Assembly (NCBI GenBank): GCA_001899235.1
Contig: MKVR01000050.1
Span: 116,735 to 180,734, forward strand
Direction: 5' to 3'
Source of the DNA: Nitrosospira sp. 56-18
Lineage (GTDB): Bacteria > Pseudomonadota > Gammaproteobacteria > Burkholderiales > Nitrosomonadaceae
Length of the DNA stretch: 64,000 nucleotides
The stretch's first letter is position 1, and every line of letters begins with the position of its first letter. The translations under genes were made by a program, and so were the position numbers. The notes under the pieces are model-generated. The model had not been told where the DNA came from and searched no databases. It was given only the letters and a program-made list of their open reading frames with translations. Shown piece after piece: positions 45,220-54,614 of this stretch.

Positions 45220-45771
45220 ATGAATCGTATTACCTTGACTGTTGCCATGTTGTGTGGAGCAGTAGTAATTGGCTGCGCACAGACGCCATCAACCCCTCAA
45301 GCGACAAAATATGGCGATGGGGAACTGCCTATTCCGCCGGAATACAAGAGCTGGCCAAAATTTCTTTCTGACGTGCAGCGTACTGACACCAAGCAGGTGC
45401 GTGAGATCTATATCAATCCCATTGGAAATAGCGCGAAAATGGGCGAAGCTTTCCCAAATGGCACCGTTTCGGTAATGGAAATATACAAGGCGCGTGAAGC
45501 CTCTGACGGCACCCCATTAAAAGGGGCTGACGGTAAATTGATAAAAGGGGAGTTGCTCAAGATCGGTGTCATGGGCAAAGGCGCTGGCTGGGGAGAAACC
45601 GTCAACCCTCCCGAACTCAGGAATGGCGACTGGGTTTATGCCATGTATCTGTCCGATGCAAAAACCAAAGCACCTGACGATCTGGCGACCTGCAGGTCGT
45701 GCCACCTGCCGCTGACGGACAAGGACTATGTTTTCCGCTATGACGAGTATTTCCAGAAAAGGGCGAATTAA
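45220..45771 (+). CDS. Cytochrome P460 / c'-beta family haem lipoprotein
   Basis: 183 residues. The signal peptide carries a lipobox (VVIGCAQT), so the mature protein should be a lipoprotein. A single CRSCH c-type haem site lies near the C-terminus. The pattern NGTVSVMEIYKA and NGDWVYAMYLSD fits the P460 fold. In N. europaea cytochrome P460, as I recall, the Lys cross-linked to the haem lies in TVTVKEL; here that position seems to be Met, which would favour an uncross-linked c'-beta-like haem. P460 oxidises hydroxylamine; c'-beta binds NO. AGGAG lies seven bases before the ATG. The alignment is from memory. Confidence 0.85.
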   Translation: MNRITLTVAMLCGAVVIGCAQTPSTPQATKYGDGELPIPPEYKSWPKFLSDVQRTDTKQVREIYINPIGNSAKMGEAFPNGTVSVMEIYKAREASDGTPLKGADGKLIKGELLKIGVMGKGAGWGETVNPPELRNGDWVYAMYLSDAKTKAPDDLATCRSCHLPLTDKDYVFRYDEYFQKRAN

Positions 45772-45807
45772 TCACGACTGGAGTGGCGCCGCTCATCGCG
45801 TCAAAAC

Positions 45808-45833
45808 ACCGCCCGTCAGGATTGAGGGGCGGT
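45808..45833 (+). terminator. Hairpin after the P460-like gene
   Basis: ACCGCCC / GGGCGGT around a 12-base loop, 36 bases after the stop, followed by TCAAAT. No true T run, so a weak terminator at best. Confidence 0.4.
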
Positions 45834-45860
45834 TCAAATACCACTCATAAGGCGGCAATA

Positions 45861-45936
45861 TGGGGAAGCGCTGAACAAATCGCATCCCATCCCGCAAAGC
45901 CGTCGCGCCAACGGAGATTTGTTCAGGACTTCCCTA
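45861..45936. mobile_element. MITE-like family A, copy C (76 bp, internally deleted)
   Basis: Left GGGAAGCGCTGAACAAATC, right GAGATTTGTTCAGGACTTCCC; between them only GCATCCCATCCCGCAAAGCC...GCGCCAAC, the right part of copies A and B. Its right border TA (45935-45936) and first element base give the secA stop codon on the minus strand. The left border is TG and not TA. Confidence 0.8.
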
Positions 45937-48669
45937 GCTGAGCTTGCCGTGGCACTGCTTGTATTTTTTGCCTGATCCGCAAGGACAAGGATCGTTGCGG
46001 CCCACCTTTCCACCCTGCCGGACGAATGGCTGAGGTTTTTCCGCCAGATCCGGTGCTGTTTCTGCCGTATCCTCATTGGCAAGCGCTTCCTCGTAGGGCG
46101 CATGCTGATACTGCACATTGGCCGGCTGACGCGGAGCCTCGGTTACAGCCTCCACCTGTTGCTCGTCTCTTATCTGCACCGTCAGCAGTATGCGGGTAAC
46201 TTCGGTCTTGATCTCTTCGAGCATGGCGGTGAACAACTCGAAAGCCTCGCGCTTGTATTCCTGCTTGGGATTTTTTTGAGCATATCCGCGCAGATGGATT
46301 CCCTGCCTTAAATGATCGAGTGCCGCCAGATGCTCGCGCCAATGTATATCCAGGCTTTGCAGCATTACCGCTCGCTCGTAGTGATGCATGGCCGCAGCCC
46401 CTACCTGCCCCACCTTGCCTGCGTAATGCTCACCCGCTATCGCCGCAACGCGCTCGTCAAGATTATCCGCGTGCAGGTCTCCCTCATTCTCCAGCCATTC
46501 CTGCAGCGGCAACTGCAATAGATATTCGGCGGCAAGCGCCTTTTCCAGTGCGGGAATATCCCACTGCTCCTCGACACTTTGAGGAGGAACATACAGCGCG
46601 ACGATGCTTTTCAGCACATCCTGGCGCATTGCGGCTATGGTCTCCGAGATATCCTGCGACTCGAGCAGCTCATTGCGCTGCTGATAAATCACCTTACGCT
46701 GGTCATTGGCGACATCATCGTATTCCAGCAACTGCTTGCGCATATCGAAATTACGCGCCTCCACCTTGCGCTGCGCATTCTCGATTGCCCGCGTAACCCA
46801 TGGGTGTTCGATCGCCTCGCCTTCCGGCATGTTGAGCTTCTGCATGATGCTGGCGACGCGGTCGGATGCAAAGATGCGCAGCAGCGGATCTTCCAGCGAA
46901 AGATAGAAACGGCTTGAGCCCGGGTCGCCCTGGCGGCCGGAGCGGCCACGGAGCTGGTTATCCACCCGCCGCGGTTCATGGCGTTCGGTACCGATGATGT
47001 GCAGTCCTCCTTGCTTCAGCACTTCATCGTGAAGAGTCCTCCATTGGGTTTGCAGCTCTTCCATGCGTTCGAGTCTGGCTGCCTCGTCGAGACTCTCGTC
47101 CGATCGGACGCGCTCAAGTTCAGGTTCCGGGTTGCCCCCCAGAACAATGTCCGTGCCCCGGCCGGCCATATTGGTCGCGATGGTAATCATTTTTGGACGG
47201 CCCGCCTGAGCAACGATCTCCGCTTCTCTCGCATGCTGCTTTGCATTCAATACCTGATGCGGCAGTTTCTCGCCAGCAAGCAAGCCGGACAGCAATTCAT
47301 TGTTCTCGATGGAAGTCGTCCCCACCAGGACAGGCTGCCCCCTTTCATAGCAGTCCTTGATGTCGGCAATGATGGCACGATTTTTTTCACCCATGGTGCG
47401 GAATACCTGATCCATGCGGTCCACGCGCACCATCGGTCGATGAGTAGGAATGATCACGGTTTCAAGCCCGTAAATCTGCTGAAACTCATAGGCTTCCGTA
47501 TCGGCCGTACCCGTCATGCCGGCGAGCTTCTGATACATGCGGAAGTAGTTTTGAAAAGTGATGGAGGCAAGCGTCTGATTCTCCTTCTGGATGGGTACGT
47601 TTTCCTTTGCCTCGACCGCCTGGTGCAGCCCTTCCGACCAGCGCCTGCCCGACATGAGCCGGCCGGTGAATTCATCCACGATGACCACTTCGCCATTTTG
47701 CACCACGTAGTGCTGGTCACGGTGAAATAGCGCATGGGCCCGGAGAGCGGCGTAAAGATGATGCACCAGATTGATATTTGCCGGATCGTAAAGGCTGGTT
47801 CCAGCCGAAAGCAGCCCGCTTTGCGACAGCAACTTCTCGGCATGCTCGAAACCCGCTTCGCTCAGCAACACCTGCTGGGCCTTTTCGTCCACGCTGAAAT
47901 CACCCGGGCTCTTCTCCGTTTCCTGCCTGACAAGCTTTGGAATCAGGACATTCATGCGGACGTAAATGTCGGTATTGCCTTCCGCCTGCCCGGAAATGAT
48001 CAGGGGGGTGCGCGCCTCATCGATCAGGATGGAATCCACTTCGTCAACGATGGCGAAATGCAGCGCGCGCTGCACGCGCTCGAGCGGATGATTGACCATA
48101 TTGTCGCGAAGGTAATCAAATCCGTATTCGTTATTGGTGCCGTAAGTGATATCGGCCGCATAGGCCGCCTGCTTGTCGCCGTGATCCATCTGCGAAAGGA
48201 TGACCCCGACGCTGACCCCGAGAAACTGGTAAATACGCCCCATCCACTCCGCGTCGCGTCTGGCAAGATAATCATTGACGGTTACCAGGTGCACGCCTTT
48301 TCCAGCCAGGGAATTGAGATAGGCTGGCAGGGTCGCCATGAGTGTCTTGCCCTCCCCAGTTCTCATTTCGGCGATTTTGCCGCTATGCAGAACCATGCCG
48401 CCGATCAGCTGCACGTCAAAATGGCGCATCTCCAACACGCGCTTGCTGGCTTCCCGCACGACGGCGAAGGCTTCCGGGATTAGCGCGTCGATTGCCACGC
48501 CATCAGCTAGGCGCTTCTTGAATTCTTCCGTCTTGGCGCGTAACTCGGCATCGGTCAGCGCCGCAAACTTTGATTCAACCGAATTGATTGTCCCGACTGT
48601 CTGGAAATATTGCTTGATCAGTCGGTCGTTCCGGCTTCCGAAAACTTTCTTGAGCAAATTGTTCAGCAT
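45934..48669 (-). CDS. secA: Preprotein translocase ATPase SecA
   Basis: 911 residues. Walker A is [17 protein letters not shown], the DEAD-like motif [17 protein letters not shown], the arginine-finger region [28 protein letters not shown]. The C-terminal zinc motif [17 protein letters not shown] binds SecB. It drives post-translational export through SecYEG. The stop codon TAG is shared with a MITE-like element at the 3' end. Nevertheless the protein ends within a residue or so of E. coli SecA (…GRLQ), so little or nothing was lost. An intrinsic terminator at 48704-48740 separates it from the M23 gene. Confidence 0.97.
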   Translation of the reverse strand: MLNNLLKKVFGSRNDRLIKQYFQTVGTINSVESKFAALTDAELRAKTEEFKKRLADGVAIDALIPEAFAVVREASKRVLEMRHFDVQLIGGMVLHSGKIAEMRTGEGKTLMATLPAYLNSLAGKGVHLVTVNDYLARRDAEWMGRIYQFLGVSVGVILSQMDHGDKQAAYAADITYGTNNEYGFDYLRDNMVNHPLERVQRALHFAIVDEVDSILIDEARTPLIISGQAEGNTDIYVRMNVLIPKLVRQETEKSPGDFSVDEKAQQVLLSEAGFEHAEKLLSQSGLLSAGTSLYDPANINLVHHLYAALRAHALFHRDQHYVVQNGEVVIVDEFTGRLMSGRRWSEGLHQAVEAKENVPIQKENQTLASITFQNYFRMYQKLAGMTGTADTEAYEFQQIYGLETVIIPTHRPMVRVDRMDQVFRTMGEKNRAIIADIKDCYERGQPVLVGTTSIENNELLSGLLAGEKLPHQVLNAKQHAREAEIVAQAGRPKMITIATNMAGRGTDIVLGGNPEPELERVRSDESLDEAARLERMEELQTQWRTLHDEVLKQGGLHIIGTERHEPRRVDNQLRGRSGRQGDPGSSRFYLSLEDPLLRIFASDRVASIMQKLNMPEGEAIEHPWVTRAIENAQRKVEARNFDMRKQLLEYDDVANDQRKVIYQQRNELLESQDISETIAAMRQDVLKSIVALYVPPQSVEEQWDIPALEKALAAEYLLQLPLQEWLENEGDLHADNLDERVAAIAGEHYAGKVGQVGAAAMHHYERAVMLQSLDIHWREHLAALDHLRQGIHLRGYAQKNPKQEYKREAFELFTAMLEEIKTEVTRILLTVQIRDEQQVEAVTEAPRQPANVQYQHAPYEEALANEDTAETAPDLAEKPQPFVRQGGKVGRNDPCPCGSGKKYKQCHGKLS

Positions 48670-48703
48670 GAAATTTCGAAATATTCCTGTTCAGCAGCCG
48701 TCC

Positions 48704-48740
48704 AAAAAATTAGGGGGTGAGGTTTTTGGCCTCACCCCCC
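48704..48740 (-). terminator. Intrinsic terminator of the M23 peptidase gene
   Basis: On the minus strand GGGGGTGAGG, a 7-base loop and CCTCACCCCC are followed by TAATTTTTT. A perfect 10-bp stem, so the M23 transcript probably ends before secA. Confidence 0.88.
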
Positions 48741-48764
48741 GCACGAGAGTATTAGCAATCCGAC

Positions 48765-49682
48765 TCAACTGGGCATCTTCAAGAACCGGGATGGGTTTTG
48801 TGGCAAGCCCTTGTGCCTGACCTCAAAATGCAGATGCGGGCCGGTAGAACGGCCAGTGCTGCCCACTTCGGCAATCTTTTGTCCTCTTACCACAATCTGG
48901 CCTACTTTGACCATGCGCTTGGAGGCGTGGGCATAGCGGCTGACCAGATCGTTGCCGTGGTCAACATCTATCATATTACCATACTCAGCATGATAACCGG
49001 AATACACCACTACCCCATTCGCCGCTGCTACAATGGGAGTGCCCTTGGAGGCGATGAAATCAACCCCCTCGTGAAAAGCAGTCCTTCCCGTAAAAGGATC
49101 GATACGCGAGCCAAACCCCGAGGAATACCATTTCACATTTACGGGCATGACGGACGGAAGCATTTTTTTCTTCAACCTGTCCTGCATCAGCAATGAGTCC
49201 AGGGCGCCGAGCTTGTCAGCACGGTCATCGACCATGCGTGACAACTCCTGAATCCTGTTGTTCAACTCAATGAATGACATTTCCTGCGACGGCAGGCTGG
49301 GCACCATCCCGTCCTGCGCGGGGGTTTGATTAAACAGGAACTCCTGCGGCTTGATACCCGCCAGTTCCGCAAGACGCGCGCCTACGGAGTCCAGCCGTAA
49401 CAGTTGCGCCTGCATCTGCCCCATTCTGACTGCCATGGCATTAAGGCTGTCACGCAAGTAGGACTGGCTTTTTTCCTGCTCTTCCTGCTGCATGCTCAAA
49501 ACCAGCGAACGCAGCATCGGACTGTCGATCTTGTCCGCGTAGCGCAAAGAGAGGTAGTTGAGGCACATCGCCATCAGCACCGCCGCCGCCAGAAATGCGC
49601 CTGCAAAAACCACGAGATGCCTGTGGGTCAGAGTGACCGTCCTCGGCTTTGCCAAATTATTGGAAATCAGAATAATATTCAT
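48765..49682 (-). CDS. M23-family zinc metallopeptidase, membrane-anchored
   Basis: 305 residues. One N-terminal membrane helix (VVFAGAFLAAAVLMAMCL), a coiled-coil region to ~residue 170, then a LytM/M23 domain: SGFGSRIDPFTGRTAFHEGVDF (HxxxD ligands) and STGPHLHFEVRHKG (HxH). All metal ligands are present, so it is probably an active periplasmic endopeptidase cutting murein cross-links. GGGGG precedes the ATG by six bases. The order DUF721 / M23 / secA beside the dcw cluster is common in betaproteobacteria. Confidence 0.93.
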   Translation of the reverse strand: MNIILISNNLAKPRTVTLTHRHLVVFAGAFLAAAVLMAMCLNYLSLRYADKIDSPMLRSLVLSMQQEEQEKSQSYLRDSLNAMAVRMGQMQAQLLRLDSVGARLAELAGIKPQEFLFNQTPAQDGMVPSLPSQEMSFIELNNRIQELSRMVDDRADKLGALDSLLMQDRLKKKMLPSVMPVNVKWYSSGFGSRIDPFTGRTAFHEGVDFIASKGTPIVAAANGVVVYSGYHAEYGNMIDVDHGNDLVSRYAHASKRMVKVGQIVVRGQKIAEVGSTGRSTGPHLHFEVRHKGLPQNPSRFLKMPS

Positions 49683-49708
49683 CTTATTCCCCCGGTTAAA
49701 GTCCAGTC

Positions 49709-50215
49709 ATGAGCGTTCGGAAAATCAATTTCTATCTTGATGCACTCAGCCTGATCCCTGATCATCGAAAGCTATTTGCCAACATGCAAAAGCTCACTGA
49801 GCTGCAACAAGTTTTTTTTGAAATTGCTCCGCGCCAACTGAGCCAATTCTGCACTTTGGGTGCATTCTCTGAATCTGAAGGAAACCTGGTTATACACGCC
49901 TCAAACGGCGCGATCGCTGCCAAAATCAGGCAGATGGTTCCCTCGTTGTTACGAAAATTCAAGGTAAGGGGTTACGAGGTTACTTCAATTCGGATTGCTG
50001 TGCAAGCGGATTGCAATTCTGCTACCGGTTACGATCCGCTGGCTGCCAGCCGGACCGCAAAGCGCCGGATAGCCCGGGCCGGGCTGGAAAGCCTGGCTCA
50101 GCTTGCCAAGAATTTGCCGGAACCATCGTCAATGTCACCGTCTGCATCTCCATTAAAAAACGCCATCGTTGCCCTGCTTAAGACACAAGCGAAGCCGAAT
50201 GAACCCTCTGAATAG
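49709..50215 (+). CDS. DUF721 / DciA-like protein
   Basis: 168 residues. The N-terminal half has the DUF721 fold (LQQVFFEIAPRQLSQFCTLG, NLVIHASNGAIAAKIRQMVPSLL), and the C-terminal half is basic and low in complexity. DUF721 proteins related to DciA load the replicative helicase, but the function here is not proven. It is divergent from the M23 gene with only 26 bases between the two starts. Confidence 0.82.
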   Translation: MSVRKINFYLDALSLIPDHRKLFANMQKLTELQQVFFEIAPRQLSQFCTLGAFSESEGNLVIHASNGAIAAKIRQMVPSLLRKFKVRGYEVTSIRIAVQADCNSATGYDPLAASRTAKRRIARAGLESLAQLAKNLPEPSSMSPSASPLKNAIVALLKTQAKPNEPSE

Positions 50216-50390
50216 GATTCGCAAGACGACAGCAATATAACAATCAGATCAAATTACTGCGAGACACGGGTCATATCCCCTTTCCATTGATCCCACAAAC
50301 ACCTCCGAAGGCTGGGTTATCGAAATACCTAAGCCGGAAGCTGGCATTCCGGGTTGATTCCCGGAGCCCTTCGCAGGAGGAAGACGAAGA

Positions 50391-51554
50391 TCAATCTGCC
50401 TGCTTTCGAAGGAATGCCGGAATATCGAGCGTATCCACACCCGATTGCTTCAGGGCTTCCACAGTTGCGTCGCGCCTTCTGTTTGTACGGATTGCAGCGG
50501 GAGCATCCAGCTCCTTCCAGCTTATCGAGTCCGCCTGCACATTATCCGTCCCGGTGCGAGAATGGATGACACTCAGCGATTTGGGCTGGGGCCGGCTTGT
50601 CACCCCCCCCAGTCCCGTCGCCACCATGGTGACCCGCAGATTATCCTGCATGTTTTCATCGATCACTGTGCCGACGATTACGGTGACATCGTCCGCGGTA
50701 AAATCCTTGATGGTGCTCATGACTTCATGAACCTCCCGCATCTTCATCGCCGCGCTTGCGGTAATGTTGACCAGCACGCCTCTTGCGCCCGAAAGATTGA
50801 CATCTTCCAGCAGAGGACTGGCGACGGCCTGCTCCGCGGCGATGCGCGCCCTGTCGATGCCCGAAGAAAACGCCGAACCCATCATCGCCATCCCCATTTC
50901 CGACATCACGGTCTTTACGTCAGCGAAATCCACATTGACCAGGCCCGGGCAATTGATGACTTCCGCGATGCCCGCAACCGCGCCGTACAGAACGTCGTTG
51001 GCGGCCTTGAATGCGTCGAGCATGCTGACATCTTCCCCGAGAACCATCATCAGCTTATCGTTGGGAATGACGATCAGGGAATCCACATATTGGGACAGCG
51101 CTTCCATTCCCGCCTGCGCAGCCCTGATTCGCCTTCCCTCAAAAGCAAAGGGCTTGGTAACCACCGCAACGGTGAGAATACCTAACTCGCGGGCGACCTG
51201 GGCGACGACCGGCGCTGCACCGGTACCGGTGCCACCGCCCATTCCAGCAGTAATGAACAGCATGTCGGCACCCTCGATCAGTTCGGCGATCCGGTCGCGA
51301 TCCTCCATCGCCGCATTGCGCCCGACTTCCGGATCAGCTCCCGCGCCCAATCCCTTCGTAATGCCGGAGCCAAGCTGCAACAAAGTACGCGCCTGGTTGC
51401 GCTTGAGCGCCTGCGCATCGGTGTTTGCGCAGATAAACTCGACGCCCTGCACCCCGTTCTCGATCATATGATCCACGGCATTGCCGCCGCAACCGCCGAT
51501 ACCGATGACCTTGATGATGGCTTCCTGTGTTTGTGTATCCATGATTTCAAACAT
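50391..51554 (-). CDS. ftsZ: Cell division protein FtsZ
   Basis: 387 residues from ATG 51554 (AGGAG nearby; the ORF-track start is 13 codons earlier). GTPase signature GGGTGTGAAPVVAQVA; NTDAQALKRNQA; the T7 synergy loop LVNVDFADVKTVM with the catalytic Asp. The C-terminal conserved peptide LDIPAFLRKQAD binds FtsA and other partners. It forms the Z ring. It is the last gene of the dcw operon, and lpxC does not follow. Confidence 0.97.
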   Translation of the reverse strand: MFEIMDTQTQEAIIKVIGIGGCGGNAVDHMIENGVQGVEFICANTDAQALKRNQARTLLQLGSGITKGLGAGADPEVGRNAAMEDRDRIAELIEGADMLFITAGMGGGTGTGAAPVVAQVARELGILTVAVVTKPFAFEGRRIRAAQAGMEALSQYVDSLIVIPNDKLMMVLGEDVSMLDAFKAANDVLYGAVAGIAEVINCPGLVNVDFADVKTVMSEMGMAMMGSAFSSGIDRARIAAEQAVASPLLEDVNLSGARGVLVNITASAAMKMREVHEVMSTIKDFTADDVTVIVGTVIDENMQDNLRVTMVATGLGGVTSRPQPKSLSVIHSRTGTDNVQADSISWKELDAPAAIRTNRRRDATVEALKQSGVDTLDIPAFLRKQAD

Positions 51555-51693
51555 AATGCTTCTCCTGTTGATGCTGTTAATGGACTGAACCAAATAGGTT
51601 GCTACAAATTCCCGCCTGTGCCTGCTATGCCCGTATACCTGCAGGGGCTCACGTTTTTTATTAGAACGACCTTGTTGCCATATCCTCCAGCTG

Positions 51694-52929
51694 TTAGAAA
51701 TTGACCTGGAACCAGCTCTTCATCCTTTCGAGAATGCGAGTGAAGGAATTGCCCTGCAGCCGGACGTGCTGGTTCAGCCGAAATTGCTCCATGCCCGCCT
51801 GGATCAGGCCGATGCCGGTGGAGCATCTCGGGTTCAGGACCACTTCTTCCAGACTGCCACGATAATGGGGAAGTCCGAGCCGCACCGGCATGTGAAATAT
51901 CTCTTCGCCGAGCTCTACCATGCCTTGAAGAGAACTGCAGCCACCGGTGATGACGATGCCGGATGAAAGCAATTGCTCGAAACCGCTTTGGCGCAGTTCG
52001 GCCTGTACCATCGAATAAAGCTCTTCCACGCGCGGCTCGATGACTTCCGACAGGGTTTGCCTGGAAAGCTGGCGTACGCCCCGGTCCCCAACGCCCGCCA
52101 CTTCCACCAATTCATGCGGATCAGCCATGCCCCGCAGGGCGCAGCCATAACGGCATTTGATGTCTTCGGCATCCTTGGTCGGGGTGCGCAAGGCCATTGC
52201 AATGTCATTGGTGATCTGATCTCCAGCGATGGGGATCACCGCGGTATGTCTTATCGCGCCGTGGGTAAAAACTGCGATATCGGTGGTGCCTCCGCCTATA
52301 TCCATCAGGCATACGCCCAGATCTTTTTCATCTTCCGACAACACCGCCATGGCCGAAGCCAATGGCTGCAATACGAGGTCACGCACCTCCAGGCCGCATC
52401 GCCGCACGCACTTCATGATGTTCTGGGCGGCAGATACTGCCCCGGTGACGATATGGACCTTTACTTCCAGCCGTACCCCGCTCATTCCGATGGGTTCTCG
52501 CACATCTTCCTGGCCATCTATGATGAATTCCTGATTGAGGACGTGGAGGACCTGCTGATCATTGAGGATATTCACCGCCTTGGCTGTCTCCACCACCCGT
52601 TCCACATCCATCCTGGATACTTCCTTGTCCTTGATCGCCACCATTCCATGAGAATTGAAGCTCTTGATATGGCCACCGGCAATGCCGGTATATACCTCCC
52701 TGATCTTGCAATCCGCCATCAGCTCCGCTTCCTCCAGCGCGCGCTGGATCGCGCTCACCGTGGTTTCGATATTGACCACCACGCCTTTCTTGAGCCCACG
52801 GGATGGATGGCTGCCTATGCCAATTACCTCGAACCCACCCTCGGGTTTCATCTCCGCGACAATAGCCATGATCTTGGAAGTGCCGATATCCAGCCCGACA
52901 ATGAAGTTCTTGCTTTCGCTGCTTCTCAT
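51694..52929 (-). CDS. ftsA: Cell division protein FtsA
   Basis: 411 residues. Actin-like ATPase with FIVGLDIGTSKIMAIVAE, the phosphate loop MDIGGGTTDIAVFTHG and an adenosine motif IVITGGCSSLQGM. The C-terminal amphipathic helix RILERMKSWFQVNF anchors it to the membrane. It tethers FtsZ to the inner membrane. A 139-base gap separates its stop from the ftsZ ATG and may hold a promoter. Confidence 0.96.
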   Translation of the reverse strand: MRSSESKNFIVGLDIGTSKIMAIVAEMKPEGGFEVIGIGSHPSRGLKKGVVVNIETTVSAIQRALEEAELMADCKIREVYTGIAGGHIKSFNSHGMVAIKDKEVSRMDVERVVETAKAVNILNDQQVLHVLNQEFIIDGQEDVREPIGMSGVRLEVKVHIVTGAVSAAQNIMKCVRRCGLEVRDLVLQPLASAMAVLSEDEKDLGVCLMDIGGGTTDIAVFTHGAIRHTAVIPIAGDQITNDIAMALRTPTKDAEDIKCRYGCALRGMADPHELVEVAGVGDRGVRQLSRQTLSEVIEPRVEELYSMVQAELRQSGFEQLLSSGIVITGGCSSLQGMVELGEEIFHMPVRLGLPHYRGSLEEVVLNPRCSTGIGLIQAGMEQFRLNQHVRLQGNSFTRILERMKSWFQVNF

Positions 52930-52993
52930 CTAATCCCGTTAATCCTGTAACCTTCGATCACCTGCCCACCTTTTTGAGCCGCTTGCGCCCAGC

Positions 52994-53707
52994 TCATTGC
53001 ACTGCAAAGCCGTTGGGATACCTCAGATCGACACGGATCAATCGCCTGTTCAGCAACGTCGCGGCGCTGCCCTCCAGTCTGGCGTATCGTCTCAGTCTCG
53101 CTTCCATCTGCTCTCGTCCCAGTTCCAGCACGGTTCCCTGCTGCAGGCTTATCTGCCATGCCCGCCGGGGTGAGAGCGTCAGCTTTTGGATCCTTTGCCG
53201 CAGAGGATGAAGCAATCTGGCAAAGACGTCATAGTGACGGACCATATCGCGGGCACTCTCCGAAGGCCCATCGAAAACAGGCAGATGCGAATCGCATGGC
53301 GCATCGAAGACCTCGCCCTGCAGATTCACCAGACCAGCGCTGCCCCAGCATGCCAGTGGTATTTGCTCTTCCAGAATCACTTCCAGGCCGGGGGGCCAGA
53401 CCCGGCGAACAACAGCATCTCGCACCCAGGGAAGTTTCATGAAGGCGATGCGCGCTGCAACCAGATCCACAGTAATGAAGCCTTCCTTTATTTCCTTTCG
53501 CACCACGTCCGCCAGTTCTTCCCGCGTCACATGCTCGAGGGGCTTGAGGTCGCCGCTATCCAGGTTCGCGCCCTGGAACGCCACCGCCTTCAACGGAAGG
53601 ACAGGCAGGTTCAACGCCCATCGGCCGATGTGATACAAGGCTACTGCCAGCGCCAGGGCCAGCAATGAACTCGTCAGCCCATTGAGCGATTGAGGATTAC
53701 CCCACAT
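52994..53707 (-). CDS. ftsQ: Cell division protein FtsQ
   Basis: 237 residues. A membrane helix at ~14-30 ([16 protein letters not shown]) follows a short cytoplasmic N-terminus. Then a POTRA-like domain ([21 protein letters not shown]) and the FtsQ domain with [30 protein letters not shown]. It recruits FtsB/FtsL. Its start overlaps ddlB by 11 bases. Confidence 0.94.
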   Translation of the reverse strand: MWGNPQSLNGLTSSLLALALAVALYHIGRWALNLPVLPLKAVAFQGANLDSGDLKPLEHVTREELADVVRKEIKEGFITVDLVAARIAFMKLPWVRDAVVRRVWPPGLEVILEEQIPLACWGSAGLVNLQGEVFDAPCDSHLPVFDGPSESARDMVRHYDVFARLLHPLRQRIQKLTLSPRRAWQISLQQGTVLELGREQMEARLRRYARLEGSAATLLNRRLIRVDLRYPNGFAVQ

Positions 53708-54614
53708 GCGCCAGCTCCAGTATTCGCAATACCAGGTCCTCGAAAGATATTCCCGCGGCTTTTGCCGCCATTGGCACCAGGCTGTGAGTAGTCATGCCGG
53801 GCGAAGTATTCGTTTCCAGGAAGTAGGGCTGGTTCGATTTGTCCAGTATCAGATCCACCCTTCCCCATCCTTCGCATCCCAGCACCCTGTGGGCTTGCAG
53901 CGCCAACATCTGGATGGCGCGCTCCTGCTCGGCGGGCAAGCCGCTTGGGCAGAAGTACTGCGTCCTTTCCGAAAGATACTTGGCATGGTAGTCATACAAA
54001 CCGCTGGAGGCTTCGATTCGCACCAGAGGCAAGGGAACATCTCCAAGAATGGAGACGGTAAGTTCCGCCCCTTCGATAAATTCCTCCGCCAGTACGAGCG
54101 AGTCGTGCTCAGCGGCAAGCCGCCAGGCGCCCGCCAATTCGCTTGCGGCTGTCACCTTGGTGAGCCCGATCGTCGATCCTTCGCGTGATGGCTTGACAAT
54201 CAGAGGCAGGCCAAGCTCTCTCGCGATCTCGCGAAAATCACTTTGCTCATCGAGCAGAACATGGCGTGGCGTCCTGATGCCCACGGCCTGCCATAACAAC
54301 TTGGTCCGCCATTTATCCATTGCCAGCGCGCTCGCCAGCACGCCACTGCCGGTATAAGGCAGTCCCATGAGTTCCAGGGCGCCCTGGACGGTGCCGTCCT
54401 CCCCATAGCGTCCATGGAGGCAGATGTGAGCCCGATCGAAACCCTGGTGCAAAAGGGCTTGAATGGGAAGCTCGGAAGGATCGAACGGATGGGCGTCGAC
54501 GTTCCTCCGGCGTAGCGCATCGAGTACCGCTGCCCCGCTTTGCAGGGATATCTCGCGCTCGGCCGAACGCCCGCCCAGCAGAACCGCGACTTTCCCAAAT
54601 TCTTTGTTATTCAA
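53697..54614 (-). CDS. ddlB: D-alanine--D-alanine ligase
   Basis: 305 residues. ATP-grasp enzyme: [42 protein letters not shown] and the metal/D-Ala site [18 protein letters not shown]. It makes D-Ala-D-Ala for the murein stem peptide. Its ATG overlaps the murB stop by four bases (ATGA). Confidence 0.95.
   Translation of the reverse strand: MNNKEFGKVAVLLGGRSAEREISLQSGAAVLDALRRRNVDAHPFDPSELPIQALLHQGFDRAHICLHGRYGEDGTVQGALELMGLPYTGSGVLASALAMDKWRTKLLWQAVGIRTPRHVLLDEQSDFREIARELGLPLIVKPSREGSTIGLTKVTAASELAGAWRLAAEHDSLVLAEEFIEGAELTVSILGDVPLPLVRIEASSGLYDYHAKYLSERTQYFCPSGLPAEQERAIQMLALQAHRVLGCEGWGRVDLILDKSNQPYFLETNTSPGMTTHSLVPMAAKAAGISFEDLVLRILELAHVG

Noticed and set aside
49762-49962. Minus-strand ORFs opposite the DUF721 gene
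   Set aside because: Shadows; the plus-strand frame has a recognisable domain.
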